64,000 nucleotides of DNA from Nocardia rhizosphaerihabitans (lineage in GTDB: Bacteria; Actinomycetota; Actinomycetes; Mycobacteriales; Mycobacteriaceae), in NCBI RefSeq assembly GCF_014646295.1, contig NZ_BMNE01000002.1, forward strand, positions 931,440-995,439, read 5' to 3'. The notes beneath the pieces were generated by a model. The model saw only the letters and a program-made list of their open reading frames with translations, was not told the DNA's origin and ran no database searches. Positions 31,064 to 39,646 of this stretch are shown one piece after another. The position numbers and the translations under genes were made by a program. Each line of letters begins with the position of its first letter. Positions within the stretch are counted from its first letter, which is position 1.

Positions 31064-32175
31064 CGGCGCGCGCGCCAGGCCGCGGCAGTGTCCAGATTCG
31101 CCATGGGGTGCAGCATCTCACGGTCGAACGGGTCCAGCGGCTGCCCGGCCTCGACCCGGCGCGGCAGGTCGGGGTTGGCGAGCGCGCCGGTGCCCAGCGA
31201 CAGCAGATCCGCGTGCCCGCCGGTGAGCACGTCCGCGGCCTGGGGCAGGGCGTGCATCCCACCGTTGGCGATGACCGGCCTGCCGGACACCTCGCGGGCG
31301 AGCTGGGTGATCGTCGACCCGTCGGCCAGGCGCGCTGTCTCCAGGAAATTGCGGCCCTCGCTGGCGATGTGCAGGTAGGACGCGTCGGTCAGCGCGCCGA
31401 AGATCACCCGCGCGTCGGCGTCGGCGCCGGGCCAGCGGTAGGTGAAGTCGTTGACCTTGGTCTGCGACAGCCGCACACCGACCGGGAGATCGCCGACCGC
31501 GGCGCGGACCGCCTGCAACACCCGCACGGTCAGCCGGATCCGGTTGGCCACCGGGCCGCCGTACTCGTCGGTGCGCTGATTGGTGTAGTCGGTGAGGAAC
31601 TGGTCGAGCAGATAGCCGTTGGCTCCGTGGATCTCGACGCCGTCGAACCCGGCCGCTCGCGCGTTCGCCGCTGCTGCGGCGAACCCGGCGACCACCTCGT
31701 CGATATCGCGCAGGGTCATCTCCCTCGGCGCGCTCCACGGGCCGCCGACGCCGCCGTAGTCGGCCATCATCTGCCCGGGCGGCGCCACGGCGGAGGGCCC
31801 GATCGTCTCGGCGCCGTAGGAGTTGCCCTGGGAGATCGCGCCCGCGTGCATCAGCTGCGCGACGATCGGCACTCCCTCGGCGTGCACGGCGTCCACCACC
31901 GCCCGCCAGCCGGCGACGTGCGCAGCGGTGACCAGGCCGGGCTGACCGTAGTAGCCCTGGCTGTGCGTGGCATCCGGGTAGATGCCCTCGGTAGTGATCA
32001 GGCCGAAGCCGCCCGCGGCGTATTCGCGGTAATACTCGGCCATCCGGTCGGTGGGCGTGCCGTCCGGTGCGGCGGAGATGCGGGTCATCGGGGCGACGGT
32101 GAAACGGTTGCGCAGCCGGAGGGTGCCGAGCTCGAACGGCGCGAGGGCGGGGTGGGCCAGGTCGGTGGTGGTCAT
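31060..32175 (-). CDS. Old-yellow-enzyme-family NADH:flavin oxidoreductase
   Basis: A 371-residue FMN-dependent TIM-barrel enoate/alkene reductase. Conserved blocks are LRNRFTVAPMTR, IVAQLMHAGAIS, GFDGVEIHGANGYLLDQFLT, TDEYGGPVANR and a phosphate-binding SLGTGALANPDLP end. ATG 32175 has GGAG 8 bp upstream and overlaps the DUF1989 gene by 4 bp; the downstream deacetylase-like gene also overlaps by 4 bp. Within this cluster it probably reduces a C=C in an N-containing substrate. That is inference. Confidence 0.9.
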   Translation of the reverse strand: MTTTDLAHPALAPFELGTLRLRNRFTVAPMTRISAAPDGTPTDRMAEYYREYAAGGFGLITTEGIYPDATHSQGYYGQPGLVTAAHVAGWRAVVDAVHAEGVPIVAQLMHAGAISQGNSYGAETIGPSAVAPPGQMMADYGGVGGPWSAPREMTLRDIDEVVAGFAAAAANARAAGFDGVEIHGANGYLLDQFLTDYTNQRTDEYGGPVANRIRLTVRVLQAVRAAVGDLPVGVRLSQTKVNDFTYRWPGADADARVIFGALTDASYLHIASEGRNFLETARLADGSTITQLAREVSGRPVIANGGMHALPQAADVLTGGHADLLSLGTGALANPDLPRRVEAGQPLDPFDREMLHPMANLDTAAAWRARR

Positions 32176-32804
32176 CGGATCTTCTCCTCGGTGGTGGCGG
32201 GCAGGACGGTCAGGGTCAGTGGGCTCGGACCTGCACCGTTGATGACGTTGTGGTCCTGCGGGCAGGACGAGACGACGACGAGACAATCCATCTCGGCGCG
32301 GAAGGTGATCGCATCGCCGGGCCGGGTGGGCGCCGCGAACCAGGACAGGTCGCCGTCGGCGCCGACGGGGATGCGCATGAACACGTTGATCGGTTGCGGG
32401 ATGTGTGGCAGCGCCGGATAGCCGTGCCCGGCCATCGCCAGCGCCAGGTTCTCGGCGCAGCTGGCATGGCCCGGATCGCCGTACGCCGCATAGCGTTCCG
32501 GGTCGCAGGCGGCGATGAGCATGTCGTGCGTGCCCGGTGAGGTGTCGTCGAGGTAGGTGAGGATCGGGCGTCGCCGGTTGGTCACGAACGCCTCGCCCAG
32601 CGTCGGGAACAGGCGGCTGGTGTGGGTGCGGGTGTGTGCGGCGCTGTGGTACTCGGTGATGTCGTCGGCGTTGTAGGCGAACACGTCACCCACCTGGCCG
32701 CCCGCGACATCGGTGATCCGCACTCGGTCGCCGGTGCGCAGGAGTACCGACCTGGCCTGTCTGGCCGGCACGGTGACCGGCTCGGGGTAACTCAACGCTG
32801 TCAT
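32172..32804 (-). CDS. DUF1989 (urea carboxylase-associated family) protein
   Basis: A 210-residue protein of the family that includes the urea carboxylase-associated proteins and the carboxyguanidine deiminase subunits CgdA/CgdB. Visible features are RITDVAGGQVGDVFAYNADD, HASCAENLALAM and SSCPQDHNVINGAG, with possible metal-binding Cys and His. No urea carboxylase or allophanate hydrolase gene pair is next to it. It is first gene of the three-gene minus-strand operon, and a palindrome shared with pucR lies 38 bp upstream. Confidence 0.85.
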   Translation of the reverse strand: MTALSYPEPVTVPARQARSVLLRTGDRVRITDVAGGQVGDVFAYNADDITEYHSAAHTRTHTSRLFPTLGEAFVTNRRRPILTYLDDTSPGTHDMLIAACDPERYAAYGDPGHASCAENLALAMAGHGYPALPHIPQPINVFMRIPVGADGDLSWFAAPTRPGDAITFRAEMDCLVVVSSCPQDHNVINGAGPSPLTLTVLPATTEEKIR

Positions 32805-32841
32805 GCCGTTCAGTCAACCGATCGGCGGCGGGTGCGCGCTA

Positions 32842-32853
32842 TGGATGTATCCA
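32842..32853. promoter_or_regulatory. TGGAT-N2-ATCCA operator between DUF1989 and amidase genes
   Basis: TGGATGTATCCA lies in the 149-bp divergent gap between the DUF1989 gene and the amidase gene. It matches the palindrome before pucR except in the two central bases. One regulator site could control both divergent units. Confidence 0.55.
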
Positions 32854-32953
32854 CACTCTCTGGCGTATCGGATGGGCATTTCTACATATCCTGCCGTCGG
32901 CGTGCGCGATAGCGTGCGAGTAATCCGATTCGACGCTGGGGAGTGCCGCAATC

Positions 32954-34405
32954 ATGACTGCCATCGCGACGGCACAGGTCGTCACCGCCGGCGAGACCAC
33001 CGCGACTGCTGTGGTCGAGGATGCGATAGCTGCTGCGCACCGACCAGATTCGGCTTCGTCGATGATCGCCGTCACCGATGAGCGCGCCCGCTTCCAGGCC
33101 GCCGCGAGCGACCGCAGGGCCCGCCGCGGAATCCGGCGCAGTGTCCTCGACGGTGTGCCGATCGTGTGGAAGGACCTGTTCGACGTGCAGGGCACCGTCA
33201 CGACGCGCGGTTCGGCCAGTCACCAGCACGACGAACCCGCCGCCGTCGACAGCGAACTGGTGCGGCGGGCGCACGACAGCGGGCTGGTGACGGTCGGCAA
33301 GACCAATCTCAGCGAGTTCGCGTTCTCCGGTCTCGGGATCAACACTTGCTTCGGCACACCGGCCAATCCGGTGGATCCGGCGCTGATTCCCGGCGGATCG
33401 TCGTCCGGTTCGGCCGTCGCGGTCGCACGCGGCACAGTGGCGCTGGCTGTCGGGACCGACACCTCCGGCTCCGTCCGCGTGCCTGCCGCGCTGTGCGGCA
33501 TCGTCGGATTCCGTGCCAGCCCAGGCAGATACGGCCCGCACGACTTCGCACCGCTGTCGCCGACCCTCGACAGCATCGGCCTCTTCGCGACCACGGTCGC
33601 TGATATCGCCGCGCTCGACGGCGTGCTGATCCCTGCCACGCATCGCGCCATGTACTCACTCGGCCGCGTCGCGGACGACACACAGTGCGTTGCGGACAAG
33701 ACTCAGCGCGCCGCTGACGACATACAGCGCGCCGCGGACGACACGCAGCGCGTCGTGGCAGGCACGACCGCCGGCATACGGAGGTGTCCGCCGCCACGGT
33801 TCGTTGTGCCCACGGGCGAATGGACCGAGGACCTCGCCGCCCCGGTGGCCGACGCCTTCGCCACCACCCTCGCACAGATGCGCACCGCAGGCGCCGATAT
33901 CGAGGTGCGTCCAATCCCATCGCTGGACGCGGCTCAGCGGCTGATGGACGAGCACGGCACGATCGTCGGCGCCGAGGCCTACCGCCTGCACAGCTACCGC
34001 CTGACGTCGACGATGCCCATCGAAGCAGCCACCCGCCGCCGCCTCCACGCCAACGTGCACACCGCCGACACCATCGGCCCGGTGTATGCCGCGATGCCCG
34101 GACTCCGTGCCGAATTCGCCGCCGAGCTGGGCAATGCGGTGCTCCTGTGCCCGACGGTGCGCTGCCTCCCACCCCGGATCGCCGACCTGCAGACCGACCC
34201 GGACCGCTACGACAGCGCCAACTCGGCGGTCTTGCGCACGACCATGGTGCTCAGCTATCTCGGCAGCTGCGGGATCAGCGTGCCCACGCCGAGCCGAGCG
34301 CCGGGGCGGGGTGTCCTGCTGTCTCTGCCGGCGGGTGGGGACGACGCGCTGCTGGCGGCGGCCGCGTGGAGCGAAGAGGTACTGCGTCCCGGCCCGGATC
34401 GATAG
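32954..34405 (+). CDS. Amidase-signature hydrolase
   Basis: A 483-residue member of the amidase signature family, with the Ser-cisSer-Lys triad: K73 (WKDLFD), the serine run at 149-151 (PGGSSSGSAVAVARG) and nucleophile S173 (DTSGSVRVPAALCG). The fold is interrupted near residue 238 by four 7-residue repeats (see the separate entry). It could hydrolyse an amide produced by the divergent operon, such as an allophanate-like or ring-opened intermediate. The true substrate is unknown. The 201 bp after it contain no gene I can recognise. Confidence 0.88.
   Translation: MTAIATAQVVTAGETTATAVVEDAIAAAHRPDSASSMIAVTDERARFQAAASDRRARRGIRRSVLDGVPIVWKDLFDVQGTVTTRGSASHQHDEPAAVDSELVRRAHDSGLVTVGKTNLSEFAFSGLGINTCFGTPANPVDPALIPGGSSSGSAVAVARGTVALAVGTDTSGSVRVPAALCGIVGFRASPGRYGPHDFAPLSPTLDSIGLFATTVADIAALDGVLIPATHRAMYSLGRVADDTQCVADKTQRAADDIQRAADDTQRVVAGTTAGIRRCPPPRFVVPTGEWTEDLAAPVADAFATTLAQMRTAGADIEVRPIPSLDAAQRLMDEHGTIVGAEAYRLHSYRLTSTMPIEAATRRRLHANVHTADTIGPVYAAMPGLRAEFAAELGNAVLLCPTVRCLPPRIADLQTDPDRYDSANSAVLRTTMVLSYLGSCGISVPTPSRAPGRGVLLSLPAGGDDALLAAAAWSEEVLRPGPDR
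33665..33748 (+). repeat. Four 21-bp tandem repeats inside the amidase gene
   Basis: Four in-frame 21-bp units encode RVADDTQ, CVADKTQ, RAADDIQ and RAADDTQ. A decayed fifth (RVVAGTT) follows. They insert a charged, probably helical heptad segment into the amidase between the signature domain and the C-terminal part. Copy number could vary by slippage. Confidence 0.85.
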
Positions 34406-34606
34406 CGACGCCCGCGGCCGGCGATTCGGCCCATCTCGCGGAAGCGGTCCGGATGGCCCGATATCGGGGGCGCCAGGTCTGTTGCGGCACACCGTGACCG
34501 CCGAGGTACCCGCCGAGCGGACGACCCGGCCGTACCCTCGAATGCGCGCGGTCGGTTCGTTGTCCTCCGCGGATCTGGACAAGGTGCGGAGGAAGGGGAG
34601 GGCGCC

Positions 34607-35905
34607 ATGGTGCGCGCCGGCGAGATCGATCGCCCGCTGTCGCCGTCGGAACGCTGGTTCTGGCTGGTTGATCAACTGTCCCCGGCCAACTGTGTGGTCC
34701 GGTTACGAGTACGTGGCCCGATCGGTGCGTATCGACTGGAGGAGGCGGCGGCCGCCGTCGTCGCCGAATACCCGCTGTTGCGCACGATCGTCGACGACGG
34801 TCCCCGATTCGTCCCCTCGGACGACCCGCACCTGCCGGTCCTGCACCGCATCGTCGCCGACCCCGAGGAGTGGCGCACAGTCTTCGACGACCAGCTCACC
34901 ACACCAGTCGACCTGTCGACGGCACCGGGCCGCCTCGTCGATCTCGCTTGGCGCCCAGGCACTTCCGACGAACTGCACGACCTGATCCTGGTCTTCTCAC
35001 ACGTGCTGATCGACGGCCGTTCGATGGCCTCGCTCGCGTCACGCATCCTCGCCGTCGCCTTCGGCGCGCCCGGTCCCACCGCCACCCGGCCACCGATCCC
35101 GGCCGCCGACGACCTGATCCCACCCGCGCACACGCGTCTGCTCCGGTGCCTGCGCGCCAACCTCGCCGGTCAGCTCACCGCGACGGTCCGGCGCCCCGTG
35201 GGCCTCCCCGGCGACTTGCCCCCGCTGCCCGTTCGCTGCACCCGCACCGTGCACCGCACCATCGAAGGCGACCAGCTCGCCGAGCTCCGCACCCGCTGTC
35301 ACCGGGCCGGCGTCACCGTCAATGCCGCGCTCGCCGCCGCCCTCGCCCAGGCGCTGGGCCAACTGAATCGCCCTGGACGATCCGGCGTGGCCGGGATCGG
35401 CATCCCGGTCGACCTGCGGTCCCGACTACAACCACCACCCGCCGACGACGAACCCGGCATGTTCACCGCCGTACTCCCGACCTTCGTCCCCTTCGGCTCG
35501 AACCACTCACTGTGGGACGCGGCCCGCACCGCGAAAATCCAACTGTCCCAACGTCTCGCCGACCACGCAGACCTGACCGGCCTGGCCGCCATCCGCTACG
35601 GCTGCCCCCGTTCGCTCGAATCGGGAAGGCGCGCCGTAGAACTCGTAGACCGCCGCGCCCCCTGGAATGTCACCCTCAGCAACCTCGGCCGCCTCACTCC
35701 GCCCGAAACCCCCGAGCCCCTGCCCATCACAGCCCTCACCGTCGCAGGCACCAACTCCTGCGCCAGCGCCCTCACCGTCGCCGTAGCCACCTTCGACACC
35801 ACCCTCTCGATCACCTTCTGCTACGTCGACACCATGCTCCCGCGCGCAACCATCGAATCCCTCGCCGACCACACCCTCGCGCCGCTCATCTCGAGCAGGC
35901 CCTAG
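34607..35905 (+). CDS. Condensation/PapA-like acyltransferase
   Basis: A 432-residue stand-alone condensation-fold protein. The active-site motif SHVLIDG (H132, D136) fits the HxxxDG of PapA-type alcohol acyltransferases and NRPS condensation domains. Downstream RRAPWNVTLSNLGRL resembles the second structural motif of the family. ATG 34607 has GGGGAGG upstream. It converges on the AMP ligase gene, the two stops sharing one CTAG. It might esterify the product of the adjacent lipid operon, a role suggested only by location. Confidence 0.75.
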   Translation: MVRAGEIDRPLSPSERWFWLVDQLSPANCVVRLRVRGPIGAYRLEEAAAAVVAEYPLLRTIVDDGPRFVPSDDPHLPVLHRIVADPEEWRTVFDDQLTTPVDLSTAPGRLVDLAWRPGTSDELHDLILVFSHVLIDGRSMASLASRILAVAFGAPGPTATRPPIPAADDLIPPAHTRLLRCLRANLAGQLTATVRRPVGLPGDLPPLPVRCTRTVHRTIEGDQLAELRTRCHRAGVTVNAALAAALAQALGQLNRPGRSGVAGIGIPVDLRSRLQPPPADDEPGMFTAVLPTFVPFGSNHSLWDAARTAKIQLSQRLADHADLTGLAAIRYGCPRSLESGRRAVELVDRRAPWNVTLSNLGRLTPPETPEPLPITALTVAGTNSCASALTVAVATFDTTLSITFCYVDTMLPRATIESLADHTLAPLISSRP

Positions 35906-37419
35906 GTGAGCCGTTCGCGCAGCAGCTCGCGGAGGGCGGCGCGGTCGGGTTTGTTCGTGCGGCCGCTGACGGGGATCCGGTCGACGCTCACGATGTCGTC
36001 GGGGACCGCGGTGGTGTCGATGATCTGCGGCAATCGGGTGCGCAGCAGCGCGGCGACATCGCCTGCGTCCGGGTCGGTGACGACGGCGAGGACAACGCGT
36101 TCGTCGCCGATCTCGTCGGGGATGCCGATCATGATCGCCTCGCGGACGCCGTCGATCGCCGTGATCACCGGCTCGTACAGCCCCGGGTAGATGTTGGTCT
36201 TCCCGCGGATCATCATGTCCTTCTTGCGTCCGGTGAGCACGAGCTGGTCACCATCCCAGCGCGCCAGATCGCCGGTGCGGACCTCCGAGAGCGGGTCGTC
36301 GCCGAGGTAGCCGCGGCACAGATTCGGTCCGGCCAGCACGAGTTCGCCGTCGTCGGCGATCCGGGCCACCACCCCTGGTACGGGAGCGCCGAGCAGATCG
36401 CCCTCGTGCGCGAGCTTGGCGACATCGTTGGTGACGGCGACCGGCAGGATCTCGGTCATCCCATAGATGGCGAGAAACTCGGTGCTGGGCAACGACTTCC
36501 GTGCCCGCCGCAGCAAGGCGGAGGTGACGGGAGCGCCACCGAGGGCGACTTGGCGCAGGTACGCAGGCGCAGAGATCTCGCCGGACTCGAGCGCGTCGAG
36601 CGCGACGGCCAGGTCGGCGGGTGTGTAGAACGCGTGGGTGGCGCTGTGCAGGCCCTGGGTGAACCGGACCGGGTCGATGTGGGTGCCGAAGCGCGGATAC
36701 GGCGGCATCGCCCAGCGCGCGCCCGCCATGAGCGCGGGCAACCCCATCATCAGCTGTTCGGTGTGCAGGAACGCACCGGGCGCGAGACTGGTCCGTCCGC
36801 TCATCGCGGCCAGTCCCGCACCGAGCGAAGCACGAGTGTGCACAACGGCTTTCGGCTCATCGGTGGTGCCCGAGGTGAACACGATCAGCGCGGCTGCTTC
36901 CGGATCGGCGGGTACGTTCGCAGCTCCGGCGGCAGCACCGGTGAAGCGGCGCAACGGAATCGAACCGGCCGGCGTCCCCGGCAGCCAGGGACCGCTGTGG
37001 ATGTGCCGCACATCGAGTGCGCCGAAACGGGGGAGACTCAGCCCGCGCCGACGCCCGAATCCGGCCAGGGGGCCGCTCACCGCGTACAGCAGCGACTCGG
37101 TGGCCGCCCAGGCGGGATCAACCAGTTTCACCCGCTGAGCGAACAGCGAGGGCCCGACGCCGGGGTCGACGAAGACGATCGTGCCGCCCGCCGCGATCAC
37201 CCCGAAGATCAGGGTCACCGAAGCCACGCTCGGCCGGATCGAGAACAGCATCCGATCACCGGGCAGGAACCCGGCCGCCCCGAGGTTGTAGGCGACCCGG
37301 TCGACGGTGTCGACGAGCTCGCGATAGGTCAGCGCGCGTTCGCCGACCGTACCGAGGGCGGACGCGTCGGGAATACGGTCGGCCTGCATGGCGAGGCGTT
37401 CGAGAAAGTCGGTCGTCAT
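35902..37419 (-). CDS. AMP-dependent ligase, candidate beta-lactone synthetase (OleC/NltC-like)
   Basis: A 505-residue ANL-superfamily adenylating enzyme. Motifs are LIVFTSGTTDEPKAVVHT (phosphate loop), YGMTEILPV, the TGDLARWDGD hinge region and the catalytic lysine in GRTNKPDRAAL near the C terminus. With two thiolase-fold synthases and an SDR in the same operon it best fits OleC/NltC/LstC enzymes, which adenylate a beta-hydroxy acid and close a beta-lactone ring. An ordinary fatty acyl-CoA ligase is the alternative. ATG 37419 overlaps the glycosyltransferase gene by 4 bp. Confidence 0.7.
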   Translation of the reverse strand: MTTDFLERLAMQADRIPDASALGTVGERALTYRELVDTVDRVAYNLGAAGFLPGDRMLFSIRPSVASVTLIFGVIAAGGTIVFVDPGVGPSLFAQRVKLVDPAWAATESLLYAVSGPLAGFGRRRGLSLPRFGALDVRHIHSGPWLPGTPAGSIPLRRFTGAAAGAANVPADPEAAALIVFTSGTTDEPKAVVHTRASLGAGLAAMSGRTSLAPGAFLHTEQLMMGLPALMAGARWAMPPYPRFGTHIDPVRFTQGLHSATHAFYTPADLAVALDALESGEISAPAYLRQVALGGAPVTSALLRRARKSLPSTEFLAIYGMTEILPVAVTNDVAKLAHEGDLLGAPVPGVVARIADDGELVLAGPNLCRGYLGDDPLSEVRTGDLARWDGDQLVLTGRKKDMMIRGKTNIYPGLYEPVITAIDGVREAIMIGIPDEIGDERVVLAVVTDPDAGDVAALLRTRLPQIIDTTAVPDDIVSVDRIPVSGRTNKPDRAALRELLRERLT

Positions 37420-38174
37420 CGAATATCGACGACCTCGGGCCGGTACCGATGGTCGGCGTACCAGGCCAGCGTCTTGCGGATGCCCCACGCACGCACCCGC
37501 CGGTTGGATCCGTACACCCGGACATCACGGCGCAACCCGTAGTCGGTGGTGATCGTGCGCACCGCGTTGACCAGCGCGCGATCCTCGTGCAGGTCCTCGA
37601 TCGCCGTACGCGGGAATCCGCCTGCGGCAAGGTACAACTCGGCGGTGATCGCCATATTGCACCCGGGCGTCATCACATAGGGACCGAGATATTTCGGATC
37701 GCGATTACCCGAGCGCACCTTCCCGAAGGCCGACGCCACCTCCAACGCGACCCGGATGACGGTGCGATCCCGCCACGAAACCCCTTCGTCCGTCCGCGGA
37801 ATCAGCTGCCCGCTGACCAGGCGCAGCCCGGAATCGAACCCGGCCTTGATCCGCTGCGTCCAGTCGGGCGCGGGCAGGCAGTCGGCGTCGGTGCGGGCCA
37901 GAAAGGTCGCCCCCTGCGCGATCGCGTACCGCATCCCGGTGTCGGCGGCCGCGCCGGTGCCTTTCTGCGGCTCGGTGATCACCTCGATCGCCGGGACCGG
38001 ATGCGCCGCGGCGAACGAACGCACGATCTCGACGGTGGCGTCGCTGGAGTTGTTGTCCACCACAACCACCGTGAAGTCGGTATCCCGTTGCGCCGCAATA
38101 GCAGTCAACGTCGCGCCGATCCCGCGCTCCTCGTCGAACGCGGGAATCACCACCCAGAGCGCACCGCTGTTCAC
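37416..38174 (-). CDS. Family 2 glycosyltransferase
   Basis: A 252-residue GT-A-fold glycosyltransferase. VVIPAFDEERGIGATL opens the nucleotide-sugar domain, VVVDNNSSD and the DxD-type ARTDADCLPAPDW bind metal-nucleotide, and IEDLHEDRAL supplies the ED acceptor-site motif. No membrane span is evident. It is embedded between the SDR and ligase genes with 4-bp overlaps on both sides, so it is likely part of the same pathway, perhaps glycosylating the lipid product. The GTG start at 38174 is set by the overlap. Confidence 0.85.
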   Translation of the reverse strand: MNSGALWVVIPAFDEERGIGATLTAIAAQRDTDFTVVVVDNNSSDATVEIVRSFAAAHPVPAIEVITEPQKGTGAAADTGMRYAIAQGATFLARTDADCLPAPDWTQRIKAGFDSGLRLVSGQLIPRTDEGVSWRDRTVIRVALEVASAFGKVRSGNRDPKYLGPYVMTPGCNMAITAELYLAAGGFPRTAIEDLHEDRALVNAVRTITTDYGLRRDVRVYGSNRRVRAWGIRKTLAWYADHRYRPEVVDIR

Positions 38175-39190
38175 AGGTCGGCCACCAGCTGGTCGAGACC
38201 ACCGATCCCGGTGACCCACTCGTGGAAGCGCTCGAGACCGTCGGCGAACGGCACCGTCGGCCGGTAGCCGAGTTCCCGTTCGGCACGGGAGATGTCATAG
38301 GTCGCCGACCGCGTGACGAGCGCGACCGCATACCGCGACAACGGCGGCGTCCAGCGCTGCGCGACCGCCGGAATCCGCCACACCGTCTCGATCGCCGCCA
38401 GCGCGCCACTCAACACCGGCGGGGGCACGGTGATACTCGGCGCGGCCAACCCGAACCGCTGCGCCACCACGCCCATCGTCGGCCACACCGACACCGGCTC
38501 GGCATCGGCGACGAAATAGGCTCGCCCACCGACCTTCTCGGCCTCGAGCGCCAGCTCCACCGCCTGCACGAGATGGTCGACGTAGCACAGCGACGCCCAC
38601 ACCTCCCGGCCGCCGGACAGGTCGGGCAACCGCCCCGCCCGCAACTTCGCCAGAAGCTGCACGATCGGCCCGCGCCGATCACCGGGCCCCCACACCGCGC
38701 GCGGCCGCAGCGAGCACGTCGTGAACTCCGGCGTATCGGCCGCCAGCACCAGCTGCTCGGCCACCGCCTTGGTCTCGCAATAGCTGTTCAGGAACCGGGC
38801 GGGGTAGGGCGCCGACTCGTCGATGCCGAGCTGGTCGCCACCGTCGGGCGCCATCAGCGCACTCGGACTCCCGATGAAGACGAACCGCGCCGCGCCTGCC
38901 GCCGCGGCCTCCTGCATCAGCCGATCGGTCCCGGCCACGTTCACCGCGAAGAACTCCGCGGGCCGCCCGAATTCCCCGAGCAGCGCCGCGGCGTGCACCA
39001 CGGCACGCACTCCGGACACGGCGCGAGCCAGGGTCGCGGCGTCCGCGAGATCGGCCACCGCCACCTCGGCACCGGCCGGCGCGGACGCGGGGTCGCGCGC
39101 CATCGCCCTGACCGGCACACCGCGCGCCAGCAGGCCGCGCACGATCGCTCCGCCGACGAAGCCGCTCGCCCCCGTCACCAGCACAGTCAT
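38171..39190 (-). CDS. Extended SDR, candidate 2-alkyl-3-ketoacid reductase (OleD/NltD-like)
   Basis: A 339-residue NAD(P)-dependent reductase of the 3-beta-HSD/epimerase type. The Rossmann loop GASGFVG is at residues 7-13, and the catalytic pair is Y137/K141 (SYCETKAVAEQ), with serines near 108-110. In OleACD-type pathways this enzyme reduces the beta-keto acid made by the thiolase-fold synthase to the beta-hydroxy acid used by the ligase. A generic sugar epimerase or steroid dehydrogenase role is less likely given the neighbours. The stop overlaps the glycosyltransferase GTG by 4 bp. Confidence 0.75.
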   Translation of the reverse strand: MTVLVTGASGFVGGAIVRGLLARGVPVRAMARDPASAPAGAEVAVADLADAATLARAVSGVRAVVHAAALLGEFGRPAEFFAVNVAGTDRLMQEAAAAGAARFVFIGSPSALMAPDGGDQLGIDESAPYPARFLNSYCETKAVAEQLVLAADTPEFTTCSLRPRAVWGPGDRRGPIVQLLAKLRAGRLPDLSGGREVWASLCYVDHLVQAVELALEAEKVGGRAYFVADAEPVSVWPTMGVVAQRFGLAAPSITVPPPVLSGALAAIETVWRIPAVAQRWTPPLSRYAVALVTRSATYDISRAERELGYRPTVPFADGLERFHEWVTGIGGLDQLVADL

Positions 39191-39268
39191 CGCGTCACCA
39201 TAAGGCGCGCACGCGGCGCGGACAGCTGGGCACACCGATTCGCGCTGTCGCCGCCGTCCACGCCGGGC

Positions 39269-39646
39269 TCACCGATCGGCCTCGCCGAGGGTCTTCCACC
39301 ACGTCGCACCGAACAGCATCGTCATCGCGGCGGCCCGCCCCGGCCCGATTCCCCGCTCGGCGGCCACGCGGCGCGCGGCGGGAATCTGGGCGAGATGCGC
39401 GCCGACGCTGAGCGCCAGGTCGATCCAGAACGCGATCTTCAGCAGGCGCGAACGGAACGGCCGCACGACCCCGAGTATCACGAATGCCCAGCCCAGCACA
39501 GGGATCGTCCGCAGCGCGAGTACGGTCCCTCGGCTCGGAGCGCTCGCCGTAGCCGCGCGATGTCGTGCCTGGCTCTGTTGCGGTGCCGCCACCGTCCACC
39601 TCTCTGTATTTCCGTCCGCTCTCGAAGCGGCGTGTGTTGTCATCAC
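39269..39646 (-). CDS. Small membrane protein of the beta-lactone-type operon
   Basis: A 125-residue protein with about 40 polar N-terminal residues, then two hydrophobic segments (VLALRTIPVLGWAFVILGVV and LLKIAFWIDLALSVGAHL) separated by a basic loop. No family is recognised. The ATG overlaps the stop of the second synthase gene by 4 bp and it precedes the SDR gene by 78 bp, so it belongs to the operon. It might anchor the pathway at the membrane. That is speculation. Confidence 0.65.
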   Translation of the reverse strand: MMTTHAASRADGNTERWTVAAPQQSQARHRAATASAPSRGTVLALRTIPVLGWAFVILGVVRPFRSRLLKIAFWIDLALSVGAHLAQIPAARRVAAERGIGPGRAAAMTMLFGATWWKTLGEADR

